A stretch of DNA of 64,000 bases, taken from NCBI GenBank assembly GCA_017983495.1, contig JAGOBH010000002.1:62001-126000 (forward strand). The letters are read 5' to 3'. The notes below the pieces were generated by a model. That model saw only the letters and a program-made list of their open reading frames with translations, ran no database searches and was not told the DNA's origin. Shown here piece after piece: positions 32,937 to 41,791 of this stretch. Every line of letters starts with the position of its first letter. The stretch's first letter is position 1. A program made the translations under genes and the position numbers. Source of the DNA: Pyrinomonadaceae bacterium (GTDB taxonomy: Bacteria; Acidobacteriota; Blastocatellia; Pyrinomonadales; Pyrinomonadaceae).

Positions 32937-35555
32937 ATGACCAATACGAGTTTTGCTCGGCGGTTTTTCGCCGGGGCTTTGATCGCTGTTTTCGCCATGT
33001 CTGCGCTAGTGCAGGCTCGGCCTCTGAAGCCGTTCTCGCCGCTGATGGAGGACGAGAAACGTCCGCTTCCGGCGGTCAATTGGATCCGGAGCCGTCACAT
33101 TGACGTTAAGCACCTGGATATTGACCTGCGGTTCGACTGGGATAAGGAACAGGCGATAGGCGTAACGACGGTGACGCTGGCACCATTTGCGGACACAAAC
33201 ACGATCGAACTCGACGCTGCGATGATGACCATTAATTCGGTCAAACTGGCGGGCGGTGGAGCATTGCAGTTTGCGTACGACGCCAAAAAAGAGAACGACA
33301 ATCTCGAGATCACGCTCGATCGTGTTTACCGTGCGGGTGAGGACGTCAAGGTCGTGGTCGATTACCGAACCAATTACGTCAATAAGGTCGATGACACCGA
33401 AACGGCGATCGGCAGTTTCGGTCGCGGTCTGCGATTTATCAAACCTAACGCTGACAATCCGAACAAGCCGCGGCAGATCTGGTCGCAGGGCGAATCGGAA
33501 TTTAACCGATACTGGTTCCCGTCATACGATTCACCAAATGATTTTCGCACGACGGAAATGCGTGCAACGGTCGCAAAGCCCTTTACCGTCGTCGGTAACG
33601 GCAAACTGACGGAAACTAAGGATAATGGCGACGGCACACGGACATTCGTCTGGAAAATGGAACAGCCGTACACCAACTATCTGACGTCGATCGTCGTTAG
33701 TGAAACGACGCCGGTCGTGCAGGATTTTGACGGCATACCGGTTTACAACTACGGCTATGTCAACGAGACCAAAGAGGTCGCCGCGACGGTCAAGAATCTT
33801 CCGGCGACGATGCGTTTCTTTTCGGAGATCACCGGCGTCAAATATCCGTACGCCAAGTATTCGCAGGCATTTGTCGAGGAGTTTGGCGGCGGAATGGAGA
33901 ACATTTCGGCGACCACGCAGATCGAAGAGATGATCCACGACGAACGCGAATTGCTCGACACCGACAGCGAAGGGCTGCAGTCGCACGAACTGGCACATCA
34001 GTGGTTCGGCGACTATGTCACCTGCCGCGATTGGGGCCAGATCTGGCTCAACGAATCGTTCGCGACCTATATGCAGGCGATGTGGACCGAAAAGCTAAAG
34101 GGCCACGACGAATTTCTCTACACGGACGTCCGCGGGAATCAGAATGCGACGATAGGAACGTGGAATCAGGGCAATCGCCGGCCGATCGTGACCAAGTATT
34201 ACGCAAACAAGGATGCTATGTTCGACACATACGCCTATCCGGGCGGCGGTTCAGTGCTGCACATGCTGCGAAAGCACCTCGGCGATAAGGCCTTCTTTGC
34301 CTCGCTAAAGCACTACCTTACCCAGAACGCTCACCAGCCTGTTTCGACCGAAGATCTGCGTATCGCGATCGAGGAAACGACCGGCCAATCGATGGACTGG
34401 TTTTTTGACCAGTGGCTCAATAAAATGGGACATCCCATTTTTGAAGTGACGCAAAATTATGACGAGGCCAAAAAGCAATTGACGCTCAACGTCAAGCAGA
34501 CACAAAAGATCGATCTCAATAACGAGTATCCGCAGACGGATTATTTCCAAAGCTATGTCGACGTCGCAATCGACAACAAGGTCAGCCGTGTGTGGCTGAA
34601 ACCGCAGGCAGAGAACGTGTTCACGTTCGACTCGGCCGCAAAGCCGAAGCTGGTCAATTTTGACTACGAAGGCACGTTGCTTAAGGAAATGAAGTTCGAG
34701 AAATCGACGGATGATCTGCTATATCAAATGGCTAATGACAAGGACCCGATCGGCCGCCGCTGGGCAATGGCCGAGCTTGCACAACAAGGCCAGGGAAGCG
34801 ATAAGGCGAAAATAGTTGCCGCTTTGATCATATCGGCTGAAAAGGACACGTTTTGGCGTATGCGCCGTGCGGCTCTGTCCGAGATCGCTAACATATACTC
34901 ACCCGATCCGCCACCGGGACAAGATCGCCCGGCAGTTAAGCTTGATGCCAATGTCGAGGCAGCGGTGATGCGTTTGACCAAAGATAAGGAAACCGGCATT
35001 CGCGGCGACGCTCTCGAACTGCTTGGAGAAACTCAGGACAAAAAGTTCGGCGATATGCTCCTGGCAGGACTCAGCGACCGTAGTTACGAGGTCATTGACC
35101 AGTCCGCTTTGGGTCTTGCACGTGTCAAGGACCCGCGTGCTTATGAAGCATTGGTCAAGCTGACATCGACGCCGTCATGGAAAGGCCGCATCCAGATAGC
35201 CGGATTTAACGGACTCGCGGAACTGGGTGACCCGCGTGGCTTCGAGGCGGCGTATAAATCTGCGATCGACAAATCGCTGCCCTTCAACGTACGTACGGCT
35301 GCTCTCGTTGTGGTTGGGGAGACCGGCAAGGGCGACCCGCGTGCGTATCCGTTGATCTATGAGAAATTCAAAGCAGCATTTGATTCGAACAATATCCAGG
35401 GAATGGTCAACGGAATTCAGGCTATCGTTCGACTGGCCGATCCGCGAGGCCAGGAGGCACTGGATATGCTCAGGACCAAGTTCAAGGATAATCCGGGTGC
35501 TATGCAGTTTGTCGCTTCTCAGGAGGCAGCGTTGAAGGCCGCGATCAAAAAGTAG
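32937..35555 (+). CDS. Secreted M1-family zinc aminopeptidase with C-terminal HEAT-like repeats
   Basis: 872 residues. A signal peptide (1-27) is followed by the N-terminal M1 beta-saddle, the GGGMENISA motif (about 319) and the zinc site H350-E351-x-x-H354 with Glu373 (HELAHQW...LNES), the classical HExxH-18-E arrangement. The catalytic domain ends near 510. Residues about 585-870 are helical repeats of the HEAT/armadillo kind (DPIGRRWAMAELAQQ, GIRGDALELLGETQD, DPRAYEALVKL). It probably cleaves N-terminal residues from peptides in the periplasm or medium. The ATG at 32937 follows TGAGGA. Single gene with its own terminator. Confidence 0.94.
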   Translation: MTNTSFARRFFAGALIAVFAMSALVQARPLKPFSPLMEDEKRPLPAVNWIRSRHIDVKHLDIDLRFDWDKEQAIGVTTVTLAPFADTNTIELDAAMMTINSVKLAGGGALQFAYDAKKENDNLEITLDRVYRAGEDVKVVVDYRTNYVNKVDDTETAIGSFGRGLRFIKPNADNPNKPRQIWSQGESEFNRYWFPSYDSPNDFRTTEMRATVAKPFTVVGNGKLTETKDNGDGTRTFVWKMEQPYTNYLTSIVVSETTPVVQDFDGIPVYNYGYVNETKEVAATVKNLPATMRFFSEITGVKYPYAKYSQAFVEEFGGGMENISATTQIEEMIHDERELLDTDSEGLQSHELAHQWFGDYVTCRDWGQIWLNESFATYMQAMWTEKLKGHDEFLYTDVRGNQNATIGTWNQGNRRPIVTKYYANKDAMFDTYAYPGGGSVLHMLRKHLGDKAFFASLKHYLTQNAHQPVSTEDLRIAIEETTGQSMDWFFDQWLNKMGHPIFEVTQNYDEAKKQLTLNVKQTQKIDLNNEYPQTDYFQSYVDVAIDNKVSRVWLKPQAENVFTFDSAAKPKLVNFDYEGTLLKEMKFEKSTDDLLYQMANDKDPIGRRWAMAELAQQGQGSDKAKIVAALIISAEKDTFWRMRRAALSEIANIYSPDPPPGQDRPAVKLDANVEAAVMRLTKDKETGIRGDALELLGETQDKKFGDMLLAGLSDRSYEVIDQSALGLARVKDPRAYEALVKLTSTPSWKGRIQIAGFNGLAELGDPRGFEAAYKSAIDKSLPFNVRTAALVVVGETGKGDPRAYPLIYEKFKAAFDSNNIQGMVNGIQAIVRLADPRGQEALDMLRTKFKDNPGAMQFVASQEAALKAAIKK

Positions 35556-35576
35556 TCGGATTGAGGTATTAACTAG

Positions 35577-35612
35577 AAAAGCCGCTCGCGTTGAAATACG
35601 CGGGCGGCTTTT
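35577..35612. terminator. Bidirectional intrinsic terminator
   Basis: AAAAGCCGC...CGCGT pairs with ACGCG...GCGGCTTTT (about 14 bp with a single mismatch); A- and T-tracts on both sides serve the M1 peptidase gene and the convergent PA-IL-like gene. Confidence 0.88.
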
Positions 35613-35632
35613 CTTACGTTTGTTGGTCTGGT

Positions 35633-36394
35633 CTAGTTGCCTTCCGGGAGTATCTCGACCTTGACGTTAAATGCTCCGGAATTGTCATCCAGAACGCCTT
35701 CATTGATCCCGAGGAACAGGGCTCCGTCGCGGGTCGCGGTAAATTCGCGTTCGGCACCGATATAGATGAATTCGTTGTTGTCATCGCCGATGACGGCGAT
35801 CAACGCACCGGTCGCGACATTTTTAAGAAGCTTCTGATCGTCATTGATCTCGGCGACACCCGAGGGCGGGGAGCTTTTTCCCTTACCGAGCAAGACTCTG
35901 CCATCGCCGGTGATTCGGATCCGCTGGCCTTTTTTCAGCACCCAACCCGAGTTGGTCCAGCCGTTGGCAGTGTTATCGGCGAGCACCTTGACGTTCCAGG
36001 CGATCGGGCTGACCTTGCCGGGATTCGAAACGGGCGTTTTCGGCGTATTGTTACGCGGCGTATTGTCTGTTGCTACTACTTTGGGCGTCGACGTGGTGCT
36101 GGTATTGACCATAGAGGCGTTGCCCGAATTGGTCTTAGCCGTCGATGTCATCGGCATCTTGTCGGGCGAATCAAACTGGATCGACTCTATCTCGCTGGCC
36201 GAATAGGTAAGTTGCTTTAGCCTTGAGCCTTCGCCAATGGCAATAGTGAATTTACCGCCGGCAAAGCTGATGATCTTGCCCTTGAGAATGCTGCCGTCCT
36301 TGAGTCTGATAGTGTCGGCAAAGGTTACTAATGTTAGTGAAAGCATCAGCAGCATCGCCGTCGAGCTGCGAAAAATGATCGATCTGAGTGACAT
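35633..36394 (-). CDS. Exported protein with C-terminal PA-IL/LecA-like domain
   Basis: About 253 residues from the ATG at 36394, which follows GGAGGAAAT; the frame opens at 36463. A signal peptide (about 1-26) precedes a small N-terminal SH3-like fold (IRLKDGSILKGKIISFAGGKFTIAIGEG) and a Thr/Asn/Pro-rich linker (about 85-140). The C-terminal part (about 140-253) resembles PA-IL, the LecA galactose-binding lectin: VLADNTANGWTNSGWVLKKGQRIRITGDGRV..., ALFLGINEGVLDDNSGAFNVKVEI. The DNxGxFxV motif is the typical ending, and Asp/Asn residues there could bind calcium. Sugar binding is inferred from the fold only. Convergent with the M1 peptidase gene. Confidence 0.85.
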   Translation of the reverse strand: MSLRSIIFRSSTAMLLMLSLTLVTFADTIRLKDGSILKGKIISFAGGKFTIAIGEGSRLKQLTYSASEIESIQFDSPDKMPMTSTAKTNSGNASMVNTSTTSTPKVVATDNTPRNNTPKTPVSNPGKVSPIAWNVKVLADNTANGWTNSGWVLKKGQRIRITGDGRVLLGKGKSSPPSGVAEINDDQKLLKNVATGALIAVIGDDNNEFIYIGAEREFTATRDGALFLGINEGVLDDNSGAFNVKVEILPEGN

Positions 36395-36469
36395 ATTTCC
36401 TCCAAAGACCACGAAACGCCGATCATGGTGCGCGGCGTACCAAGAAAAATTGGTTAGCCGCAAAACAGA

Positions 36470-36640
36470 TGAAAATTAAAGGTTAAGAGTTGCAAAATTT
36501 GCGTCAGAGACAAAATACAGCTAGATAATACACAAAATTGCTAAGGTTGTAAATTAGATTTTGTTACGTAGGTTGTTGATAACAGTATGTTTCCGGATGG
36601 TGGGCAAAGGGGGATTTTCCACAGAGTTTTCCACAGGGCG
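36470..36640. other. AT-rich patch with DnaA-box-like sites
   Basis: About 115 bp of AT-rich DNA (36470-36590) are followed by two TTTTCCACA sites in direct repeat (36615-36623 and 36627-36635, a 12-bp repeat unit) and preceded at 36574-36582 by TGTTGATAA, one mismatch from the reverse DnaA box TGTGGATAA. This combination recalls replication origins, but dnaA, dnaN, gidA/mnmG and rpmH are not in the window. Confidence 0.3.
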
Positions 36641-36794
36641 GCGATGATTGGTAATTGATCCCGTTGCTATTCCGGCGGAGCGGGCACATGTCCTTGAAGA
36701 AAATCCGAAAGTATGTCACAAGTTAGGTGGAATTGGTCTATATCGACACGATCGATCGTCGGTGCGCAATTTAGACGCCCTTAGGAGGCAGACC

Positions 36795-38045
36795 ATGAAA
36801 CCCATATTGATTTTGATCGTTGCAGCAGTTTTTTTCGTTGCTGATCTTTCCGCTCAAACCGCGACGCCTACGCCGCTATCCAAGATCGAACAGATCGAAC
36901 AGGAAAAACTTCTAATCCAAAAAGAGACCGAGCTATTGAAGGCCAGAGCCGAATACCTCAAAGCGTATAGCGACGCAGCCGTTGGCAGCACCGTGACTCG
37001 CGACACAAGCGGAGGCAAGACGACTTTCACTACCGAAGAAAAACCGATCCTCGAAACCGTTGCGTTGAGTTATGAGGCTCTCGGCGAGATTGCCGGAAAG
37101 GTCGAAAGCCGCTTCAGGCCATTTGCAGGCAAATATAGCCGCGTAGTTTTATTTTATGAACCTGACTTTCTCGCATTGTCGCGGTACAGACTCTATCGGG
37201 AAGAGGCGAGACAGGCACTTGCAAATTATGAGACACTCGCCCAAGCGGTCGAGGACGAGGCAAAACGCTTGAAGAACAGCGATAAAGCGTTCGGGATCGA
37301 ATCGGTCAATCCGGATCGCGGCGGAGCATTAGTGACAGCACTCGGGCTGCCGTCAGTCGCGGGCTCGGCATTGAAGTCGGTCGCGGAGCTGATCTCGCTT
37401 TTTCGCACCGATCAAACGATCACCCAATCGGTCGGTGTCGTCGATACCAAGTCGCTAAATTCTGTGATCGCCGGAACATTGCTAAAGTCGGGGAACGGTC
37501 TGGCAATCTACAACCCTGAGCAGTTTGTGCCCGAATACGACATCGGCGTCGCCGACCCGACATCATTTTATGAGACGCTTGGCCGCGTGCGTGCAGCAGA
37601 GGCCTACATCGACTATTTTCTTGAAGCGACAACAAAGATTCCGCAACGGCAACAGGATGGCGAACCGCTAAGAAGGCTGATCGCAAGTGCGAAGATCATC
37701 AAGAAACATTTGCGGACGCTGTCCTTCAATGTCGTTCCCGATCCGACACCGGTGCCTGAGAAGGCCGACTTTACCGAGTTTCGGAGCATGGTCCGTGCTG
37801 GAAAGCTCGATCGGTTTCTAAAAGGCGGAGGAGCAGCCGCGATACTTAAGGTCAGACTGCTCTCGTCCGGCGGCAGCCGCCGCGAGAGCCGCAACCTGAT
37901 ACTCGGCACCAAGACCGACTACAGCGGCAGCGCCGTCATCGAGATGGCCCTTTACGACACGGACGGCACGATGCGGCTGTCCGAGGTGATCATGCACCAC
38001 ACGGGCTTTCGCAAATACCGCACCGATAAAATGCCGAAACCTTAG
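36795..38045 (+). CDS. Exported protein of unknown function
   Basis: About 416 residues from the ATG at 36795, preceded by AGGAGG with good spacing; the frame opens at 36648 without signal character. A signal peptide (about 1-20, ending VADLSAQ) leads to a helical, Glu/Lys-rich region (about 30-130, EQIEQEKLLIQKETELLKARAEYLKAYSDA) that may form a coiled coil. Later parts (130-416) are mixed helical, with no motif I recognise. Followed by a similarly orphan exported protein gene at 38200, so both may be lineage-specific. Confidence 0.75.
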   Translation: MKPILILIVAAVFFVADLSAQTATPTPLSKIEQIEQEKLLIQKETELLKARAEYLKAYSDAAVGSTVTRDTSGGKTTFTTEEKPILETVALSYEALGEIAGKVESRFRPFAGKYSRVVLFYEPDFLALSRYRLYREEARQALANYETLAQAVEDEAKRLKNSDKAFGIESVNPDRGGALVTALGLPSVAGSALKSVAELISLFRTDQTITQSVGVVDTKSLNSVIAGTLLKSGNGLAIYNPEQFVPEYDIGVADPTSFYETLGRVRAAEAYIDYFLEATTKIPQRQQDGEPLRRLIASAKIIKKHLRTLSFNVVPDPTPVPEKADFTEFRSMVRAGKLDRFLKGGGAAAILKVRLLSSGGSRRESRNLILGTKTDYSGSAVIEMALYDTDGTMRLSEVIMHHTGFRKYRTDKMPKP

Positions 38046-38199
38046 ACGTTCGGTCGTTGCTGACGGGACAAAGAGTTCTGGTTTCTCTGAAAATATCGGG
38101 CGAAAGTGAGCTTTGGGAGTGAGGGAAAATCAGACAGCCGAGCGGGCTGAAATTTCATCCATTTCACGTTCGGAAATTACTAATTGAGGTAACTTATCA

Positions 38200-39558
38200 A
38201 TGTTCTCCAGATTCCTGCGGCCTGTGTGTGTATTTGCTTCAGTTTTGGTTGCGTGTACTGCCGGATCCGTCAGTATAGTCAAGGCCCAGTCGGGCACTGC
38301 GGATATTCGCGTCGATTCGCTTACTCTGGACAAAACACGCGTAGTGTTGCCTTGTCGTCCCGGGACCAAGGCGCAAGGCGAGGGCTGCAACGATAGCCGC
38401 ACCATTAGAGCAAAGGCGACGATCTCCGGCGGCGGTGTAAAAGGCTCACGGCTTGAAGCGGTCGTTTCCGGCGGAAGGACGACGAAGGTTAGCGATTTGG
38501 AGTTCGATTGGGATCTGGCATCTGAGATGCCCGGAACATACACTCTCACCGTCGCGGCCGTCGATAAGGACGGGCGTTATGGCGGATCGAAAACCGTCAG
38601 CGTCAATGTCGAGCGATGTGTGTATTGCGAACATTTTGACGTTTGCCCGACAATTTCGATATACGGCCCTTTGTCTCCGGTAGAAGAGGGACACGACATG
38701 ACGTTTACCGCCAGCGTCACCGGCGGGTCGCCCGATGCTTACAACTGGACGGTGTCCGCAGGAACCATCGTCAGTGGGCAGGGGACGCCGACGATCGTGG
38801 TCCAGACAGGCCCGGCAATGAGCGGAATGTCCGTCACCGCAACGCTCGAGGTTGCGAATGCGGACTGGATGATCGAGTGTACTAGGACAGCGTCTGAAAC
38901 CGGCTTCGTCGTTGGTAATCACTCGGCGAGACTTGTTGATGAATTCCGCACCGCTGGCAGTAACTGTGAAGAGGGTTTTGCGCGTCTCGATGCGTTCCTG
39001 ATCGAGCTCCAAAACAACCCTAATGATCAGGGCGTGATAATTCTCTACAGCGAAACCGCGGCTCCGAGGTCAGGCCGAATTCGAAAACAACAATTGGTGT
39101 TTTATATTAAATCGCGAAAGTTCGACCAGACCCGCGTGACTTTTGTCGACGGCTCGTTGATGAAGGGTGCCATGACGCAATTTTGGATGGTGTCGCCGGG
39201 AGCTGAATCGCCGGTACCCGTGGTCGGGGAAGGTGCTGTGCCGGCGGTAGTCGTTCCGGCAGCGACAAAGCCATATCTGTTTGCCGCCGAGTATTCGGAA
39301 GGCATTGCCGGCTGCAGCGAACCTTTCGACATCGCAGCTTACGCCTCAGTGCTAAATACCGAGCCGAAGAGCCGCGGCCGCATCGTCATTGCCGAGACCT
39401 CGACCGCAAAATACAACCAAAAGCGGCGTGAAATTTTGGCAGAACTCAAAGCGAACGGCGTCTCAGCCACTCGTGTAAATACTGTTTACAAAAGGGTAGC
39501 TCGAATGCAAGCTCTCGAATCTACAGAACTGTGGGTGATCCCCCCATCAAAGAAATAG
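38200..39558 (+). CDS. Exported protein with Ig-like domains, function unknown
   Basis: 452 residues starting at an ATG 10 nt after GAGG. A signal peptide (1-29, ending VKAQ) precedes two Ig/PKD-like beta domains (about 30-225; e.g. EEGHDMTFTASVTGGSPDAYNWTVSAGTIVSGQGT), then a C-terminal region (about 240-450) with a recurring pattern of a 'NDQGVIILYSE..' and 'RGRIVIAETS..' segment, which may be a duplicated alpha/beta unit. Cysteines in the first part (C-R-P..C-N, C-V-Y-C..C-P) could form disulphides. No catalytic motif recognised. Confidence 0.75.
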   Translation: MFSRFLRPVCVFASVLVACTAGSVSIVKAQSGTADIRVDSLTLDKTRVVLPCRPGTKAQGEGCNDSRTIRAKATISGGGVKGSRLEAVVSGGRTTKVSDLEFDWDLASEMPGTYTLTVAAVDKDGRYGGSKTVSVNVERCVYCEHFDVCPTISIYGPLSPVEEGHDMTFTASVTGGSPDAYNWTVSAGTIVSGQGTPTIVVQTGPAMSGMSVTATLEVANADWMIECTRTASETGFVVGNHSARLVDEFRTAGSNCEEGFARLDAFLIELQNNPNDQGVIILYSETAAPRSGRIRKQQLVFYIKSRKFDQTRVTFVDGSLMKGAMTQFWMVSPGAESPVPVVGEGAVPAVVVPAATKPYLFAAEYSEGIAGCSEPFDIAAYASVLNTEPKSRGRIVIAETSTAKYNQKRREILAELKANGVSATRVNTVYKRVARMQALESTELWVIPPSKK

Positions 39559-39590
39559 GCCCTAAACAAAGTTAACGATCCGAAAAAGAC

Positions 39591-39613
39591 AAGGCAGCCG
39601 CGAGGCTGCCTTT
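39591..39613. terminator. Bidirectional terminator
   Basis: AAGGCAGCC (39591-39599) pairs perfectly with GGCTGCCTT (39604-39612). It separates the convergent 38200 gene and the tRNA-Thr gene; an A-run on the left (AAAAAG) provides the T-tract for the minus strand. Confidence 0.8.
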
Positions 39614-39627
39614 ACTACTGAAAAAAC

Positions 39628-39703
<76 letters not shown>

Positions 39704-39730
39704 GAATGCGGCTGTGGGCCGCAAACGAAA

Positions 39731-39760
39731 ATACTAGCAAAAGAGAAGATTTCTGTCCAA
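39731..39760 (-). promoter_or_regulatory. Sigma70-type promoter of the tRNA-Thr gene
   Basis: On the minus strand TTGGAC (39755-39760), an 18-bp spacer and TAGTAT (39731-39736); transcription would start about 20 nt before the tRNA. Confidence 0.6.
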
Positions 39761-39802
39761 GCGTGATAGCAAAGAATCTACGTTTAACAGTGAAAAAACT
39801 TG

Positions 39803-39832
39803 TTGACCTTTTATAGCGTAAAGTCCTATAAT
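39803..39832 (+). promoter_or_regulatory. Near-consensus sigma70-type promoter
   Basis: TTGACC (39803-39808), an 18-bp spacer and a perfect TATAAT (39827-39832). Predicted start at about 39838-39839, coinciding with an ATG. Confidence 0.75.
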
Positions 39833-39837
39833 TCAAG

Positions 39838-39918
39838 ATGACAGACGGGTACAGTCTCGACCTCGCATGCCCGCTAATACCTAACGACGCCGTCCAGGCG
39901 TCAGCATTCTACGAATAG
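39838..39918 (+). CDS. Possible leaderless 26-codon upstream ORF
   Basis: An ATG at the predicted transcription start opens a 26-residue frame (MTDGYSLDLACPLIPNDAVQ, then six more residues, TAG stop at 39916-39918) that ends immediately before the AAAGGAG ribosome-binding site of the gene at 39932. There is no Shine-Dalgarno sequence, so translation would have to be leaderless. A GACGCC/GGCGTC hairpin lies inside it. The arrangement fits a regulatory leader peptide, but no amino-acid bias is evident and coding is unproven. Confidence 0.35.
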   Translation: MTDGYSLDLACPLIPNDAVQASAFYE

Positions 39919-39931
39919 AAAGGAGAAAATC

Positions 39932-40909
39932 GTGAATTTTCAACAGTTTTTCAAAAGACACATTACTGCATGTTGCCTGATCGTCGCCGTCGCCGGTGCG
40001 GTCATGGCTCAGAACGTCAAGCCGACCCCGACAATGGTGATGATGGGGCCCGCTAAGGCGAAGACAGTCGCCGGCCACAATAATCTATACTGCGCCGGGT
40101 ATATCCAACAGAACGCAATTGCAACCGGGAACAAGATCGTTGGCGGTTTGACCGAAGCGGAAACCTACAATTTTGACGAGAACGATTTTCTTTATATCAA
40201 CATGGGCTCGAATAAGGGGGTGAATGTCGGAGATATGTTCTCAGTCGTTCGTCCGCGTGGACGTGTTGAAAGCCGTTGGACGAATAAGAATGACATTGGG
40301 TTCCTGGTGCAAGAGGTCGGAGCGGTCGAGGTCGTGCGCGTCAAGGCAGAGGTTTCGGTCGTTCGTGTGAAGACGTCATGTGACAGTTTTTTGCTTGGCG
40401 ATCTCGTTCAACTGACACAAAAGCGTGTCAGCCCGCTTGCTGAGACACGACCGGCGATGGACATGTTTGCCGATCCGTCGGGCAAGGCTCGCGGACGTAT
40501 TTTGATGTCACGTGACGGAGCTGAAATGTTGACGCGCGACTATGTCGCGTACGTCGATCTCGGTGCCGATGACAATGTTCAGGTTGGCGACCGCTTGACG
40601 GTCTTTCGTCCATTGGGTTCGGGCAATCTATCCCCGGTGCCGCAGAAGGAATCTGTTAGTGCACGTGACGAAGGATTTCAGAGTGACGAATATCGCGGCG
40701 GCAAGTTCTCAAATCAGGCTGGCCGTAAATCAGGCGACAATGCCAACGGAAGAGTTGTGACCACCGCGAGAGCCAAACGTGGCCGCCCGGATCTGCGTCA
40801 GATCGTTGGCGAAGCCGTGGTGTTAAACGTCAAGGAAAAGACCGCGACGGTCGTGATCACACGCACCGCTCAGGAGATCCACACAGGCGACTGGGTCGAG
40901 ATCCAATAG
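39932..40909 (+). CDS. Exported protein with C-terminal repeated 'GD..V' domains (FlgT/CsgG-like tail), unknown function
   Basis: 325 residues from a GTG start with AAGGAG 7 nt before it. A signal peptide (about 1-26, ending VMAQ) is followed by a Thr/Pro-rich patch and two repeated beta modules with pattern 'DENDFLYINMGSNKGVNVGDMFSVVRPRG' (about 90) and 'VAYVDLGADDNVQVGDRLTVFRPLG' (about 205), then 'VVLNVKEKTATVVITRTAQEIHTGDWVEIQ' at the end. This repeated element resembles FlgT C-terminal or CsgG-associated segments that sit at the outer membrane. No enzymatic motif. Transcribed from the strong promoter at 39803-39832. Confidence 0.75.
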   Translation: MNFQQFFKRHITACCLIVAVAGAVMAQNVKPTPTMVMMGPAKAKTVAGHNNLYCAGYIQQNAIATGNKIVGGLTEAETYNFDENDFLYINMGSNKGVNVGDMFSVVRPRGRVESRWTNKNDIGFLVQEVGAVEVVRVKAEVSVVRVKTSCDSFLLGDLVQLTQKRVSPLAETRPAMDMFADPSGKARGRILMSRDGAEMLTRDYVAYVDLGADDNVQVGDRLTVFRPLGSGNLSPVPQKESVSARDEGFQSDEYRGGKFSNQAGRKSGDNANGRVVTTARAKRGRPDLRQIVGEAVVLNVKEKTATVVITRTAQEIHTGDWVEIQ

Positions 40910-40937
40910 GGCTTTCAGTAAAAGAAAATTAGTTCAA

Positions 40938-40969
40938 AGGCGGATCGGCAATGCCGGTCTGCCTTTTTT
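40938..40969 (+). terminator. Intrinsic terminator
   Basis: A 12-bp stem (40938-40949 with 40953-40964, two G-T pairs, loop AAT) followed by T-run to 40969. It serves the gene ending at 40909 and overlaps the last codon of the convergent pgsA. Confidence 0.88.
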
Positions 40970-41681
40970 AGTTGTCGGACGCGGCATCCACTTTGGCCTG
41001 GGCGAGAAGTGCAAGCTTTTTTCGTTCGACGAGAAAGTACGATAAATAACCCCACATCGACCAGATCGACGTGATGACGGCGGCCCAGAGGGCGCCGCGG
41101 CCCACGAGATAGCCGAAAACTTTCCAGTCGTTCGTAGTGATCGTGAGGGTTGTCAGATTTGAAAACGCAGTCTGCACCTCGGCGACCTGCCAGAACATTG
41201 CCGGGTAATCGAGGCCAAAATTTGATACCGGCGGTGTGCCATTTGCCGCGGCGACGAGTAGGGCAACGACCGCGATGCATTGTGCCCACATTTTCAGCTT
41301 GCCGAGATTTTGTGCTTGAATGACGACGCCTTCGCTGGCAGCGACGGATCGCAAGCCGGTGATGATAAACTCGCGGCCGAGAATGAGGACGACTGCCCAA
41401 GACGGTGCGAGATGCTTTTCGACGAGCACGATCAGGGCGGCGGATATCAACAACTTGTCAGCAATTGGGTCGAGGAATTTGCCCAATGTCGAGACCTGCT
41501 TGCGACGGCGTGCGATCTGGCCGTCGACAATATCGCTGATCGAAGCTATCAAAAAAATGACGATCGCGAGAGCGTACGCATTGAGTCCGAACCAGCGTTC
41601 CGCAACCGGCGTCAACAAGACAACGACCAAGAGTGGGACGATGACAATACGGCCAAGTGTTATGTAATTGGGCAAATTCAC
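40968..41681 (-). CDS. pgsA: CDP-diacylglycerol--glycerol-3-phosphate 3-phosphatidyltransferase
   Basis: About 237 residues from the GTG at 41681, which gives the canonical MNLPNYITLGRI start; the open frame to a TTG at 41723 adds 14 unrelated residues. About six transmembrane helices. The CDP-alcohol phosphatidyltransferase signature D-G-x2-A-R-x8-G-x3-D-x3-D is complete (DGQIARRRKQVSTLGKFLDPIAD). It makes phosphatidylglycerophosphate from CDP-diacylglycerol and glycerol-3-phosphate in the inner membrane, a first step to phosphatidylglycerol and cardiolipin. Its stop codon lies in the T-tract of the terminator behind the convergent gene. Confidence 0.92.
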   Translation of the reverse strand: MNLPNYITLGRIVIVPLLVVVLLTPVAERWFGLNAYALAIVIFLIASISDIVDGQIARRRKQVSTLGKFLDPIADKLLISAALIVLVEKHLAPSWAVVLILGREFIITGLRSVAASEGVVIQAQNLGKLKMWAQCIAVVALLVAAANGTPPVSNFGLDYPAMFWQVAEVQTAFSNLTTLTITTNDWKVFGYLVGRGALWAAVITSIWSMWGYLSYFLVERKKLALLAQAKVDAASDN

Positions 41682-41740
41682 GTTTCTAGCTTCAAGTGTA
41701 TGTTCACCGAGGTTAAAGTTCAAGAAAGTCGGCCAGACAT

Positions 41741-41765
41741 AAAAAGACGGGCCCGAAAGCCCGCC
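41741..41765 (-). terminator. Intrinsic terminator of the DUF1501/DUF1800 operon
   Basis: On the minus strand GGCGGGC pairs with GCCCGTC (one G-T), loop of 6 nt, followed by five T. Located 27 bp behind the DUF1501 stop. Confidence 0.8.
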
Positions 41766-41791
41766 TCATTCGACCAGCAACAAATTGCTGC

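Noticed and set aside
36648-36794. Coding extension of the 36795 gene to 36648
   Set aside because: The region holds no signal-peptide features, while the ATG at 36795 has a good AGGAGG and a signal peptide directly after it.
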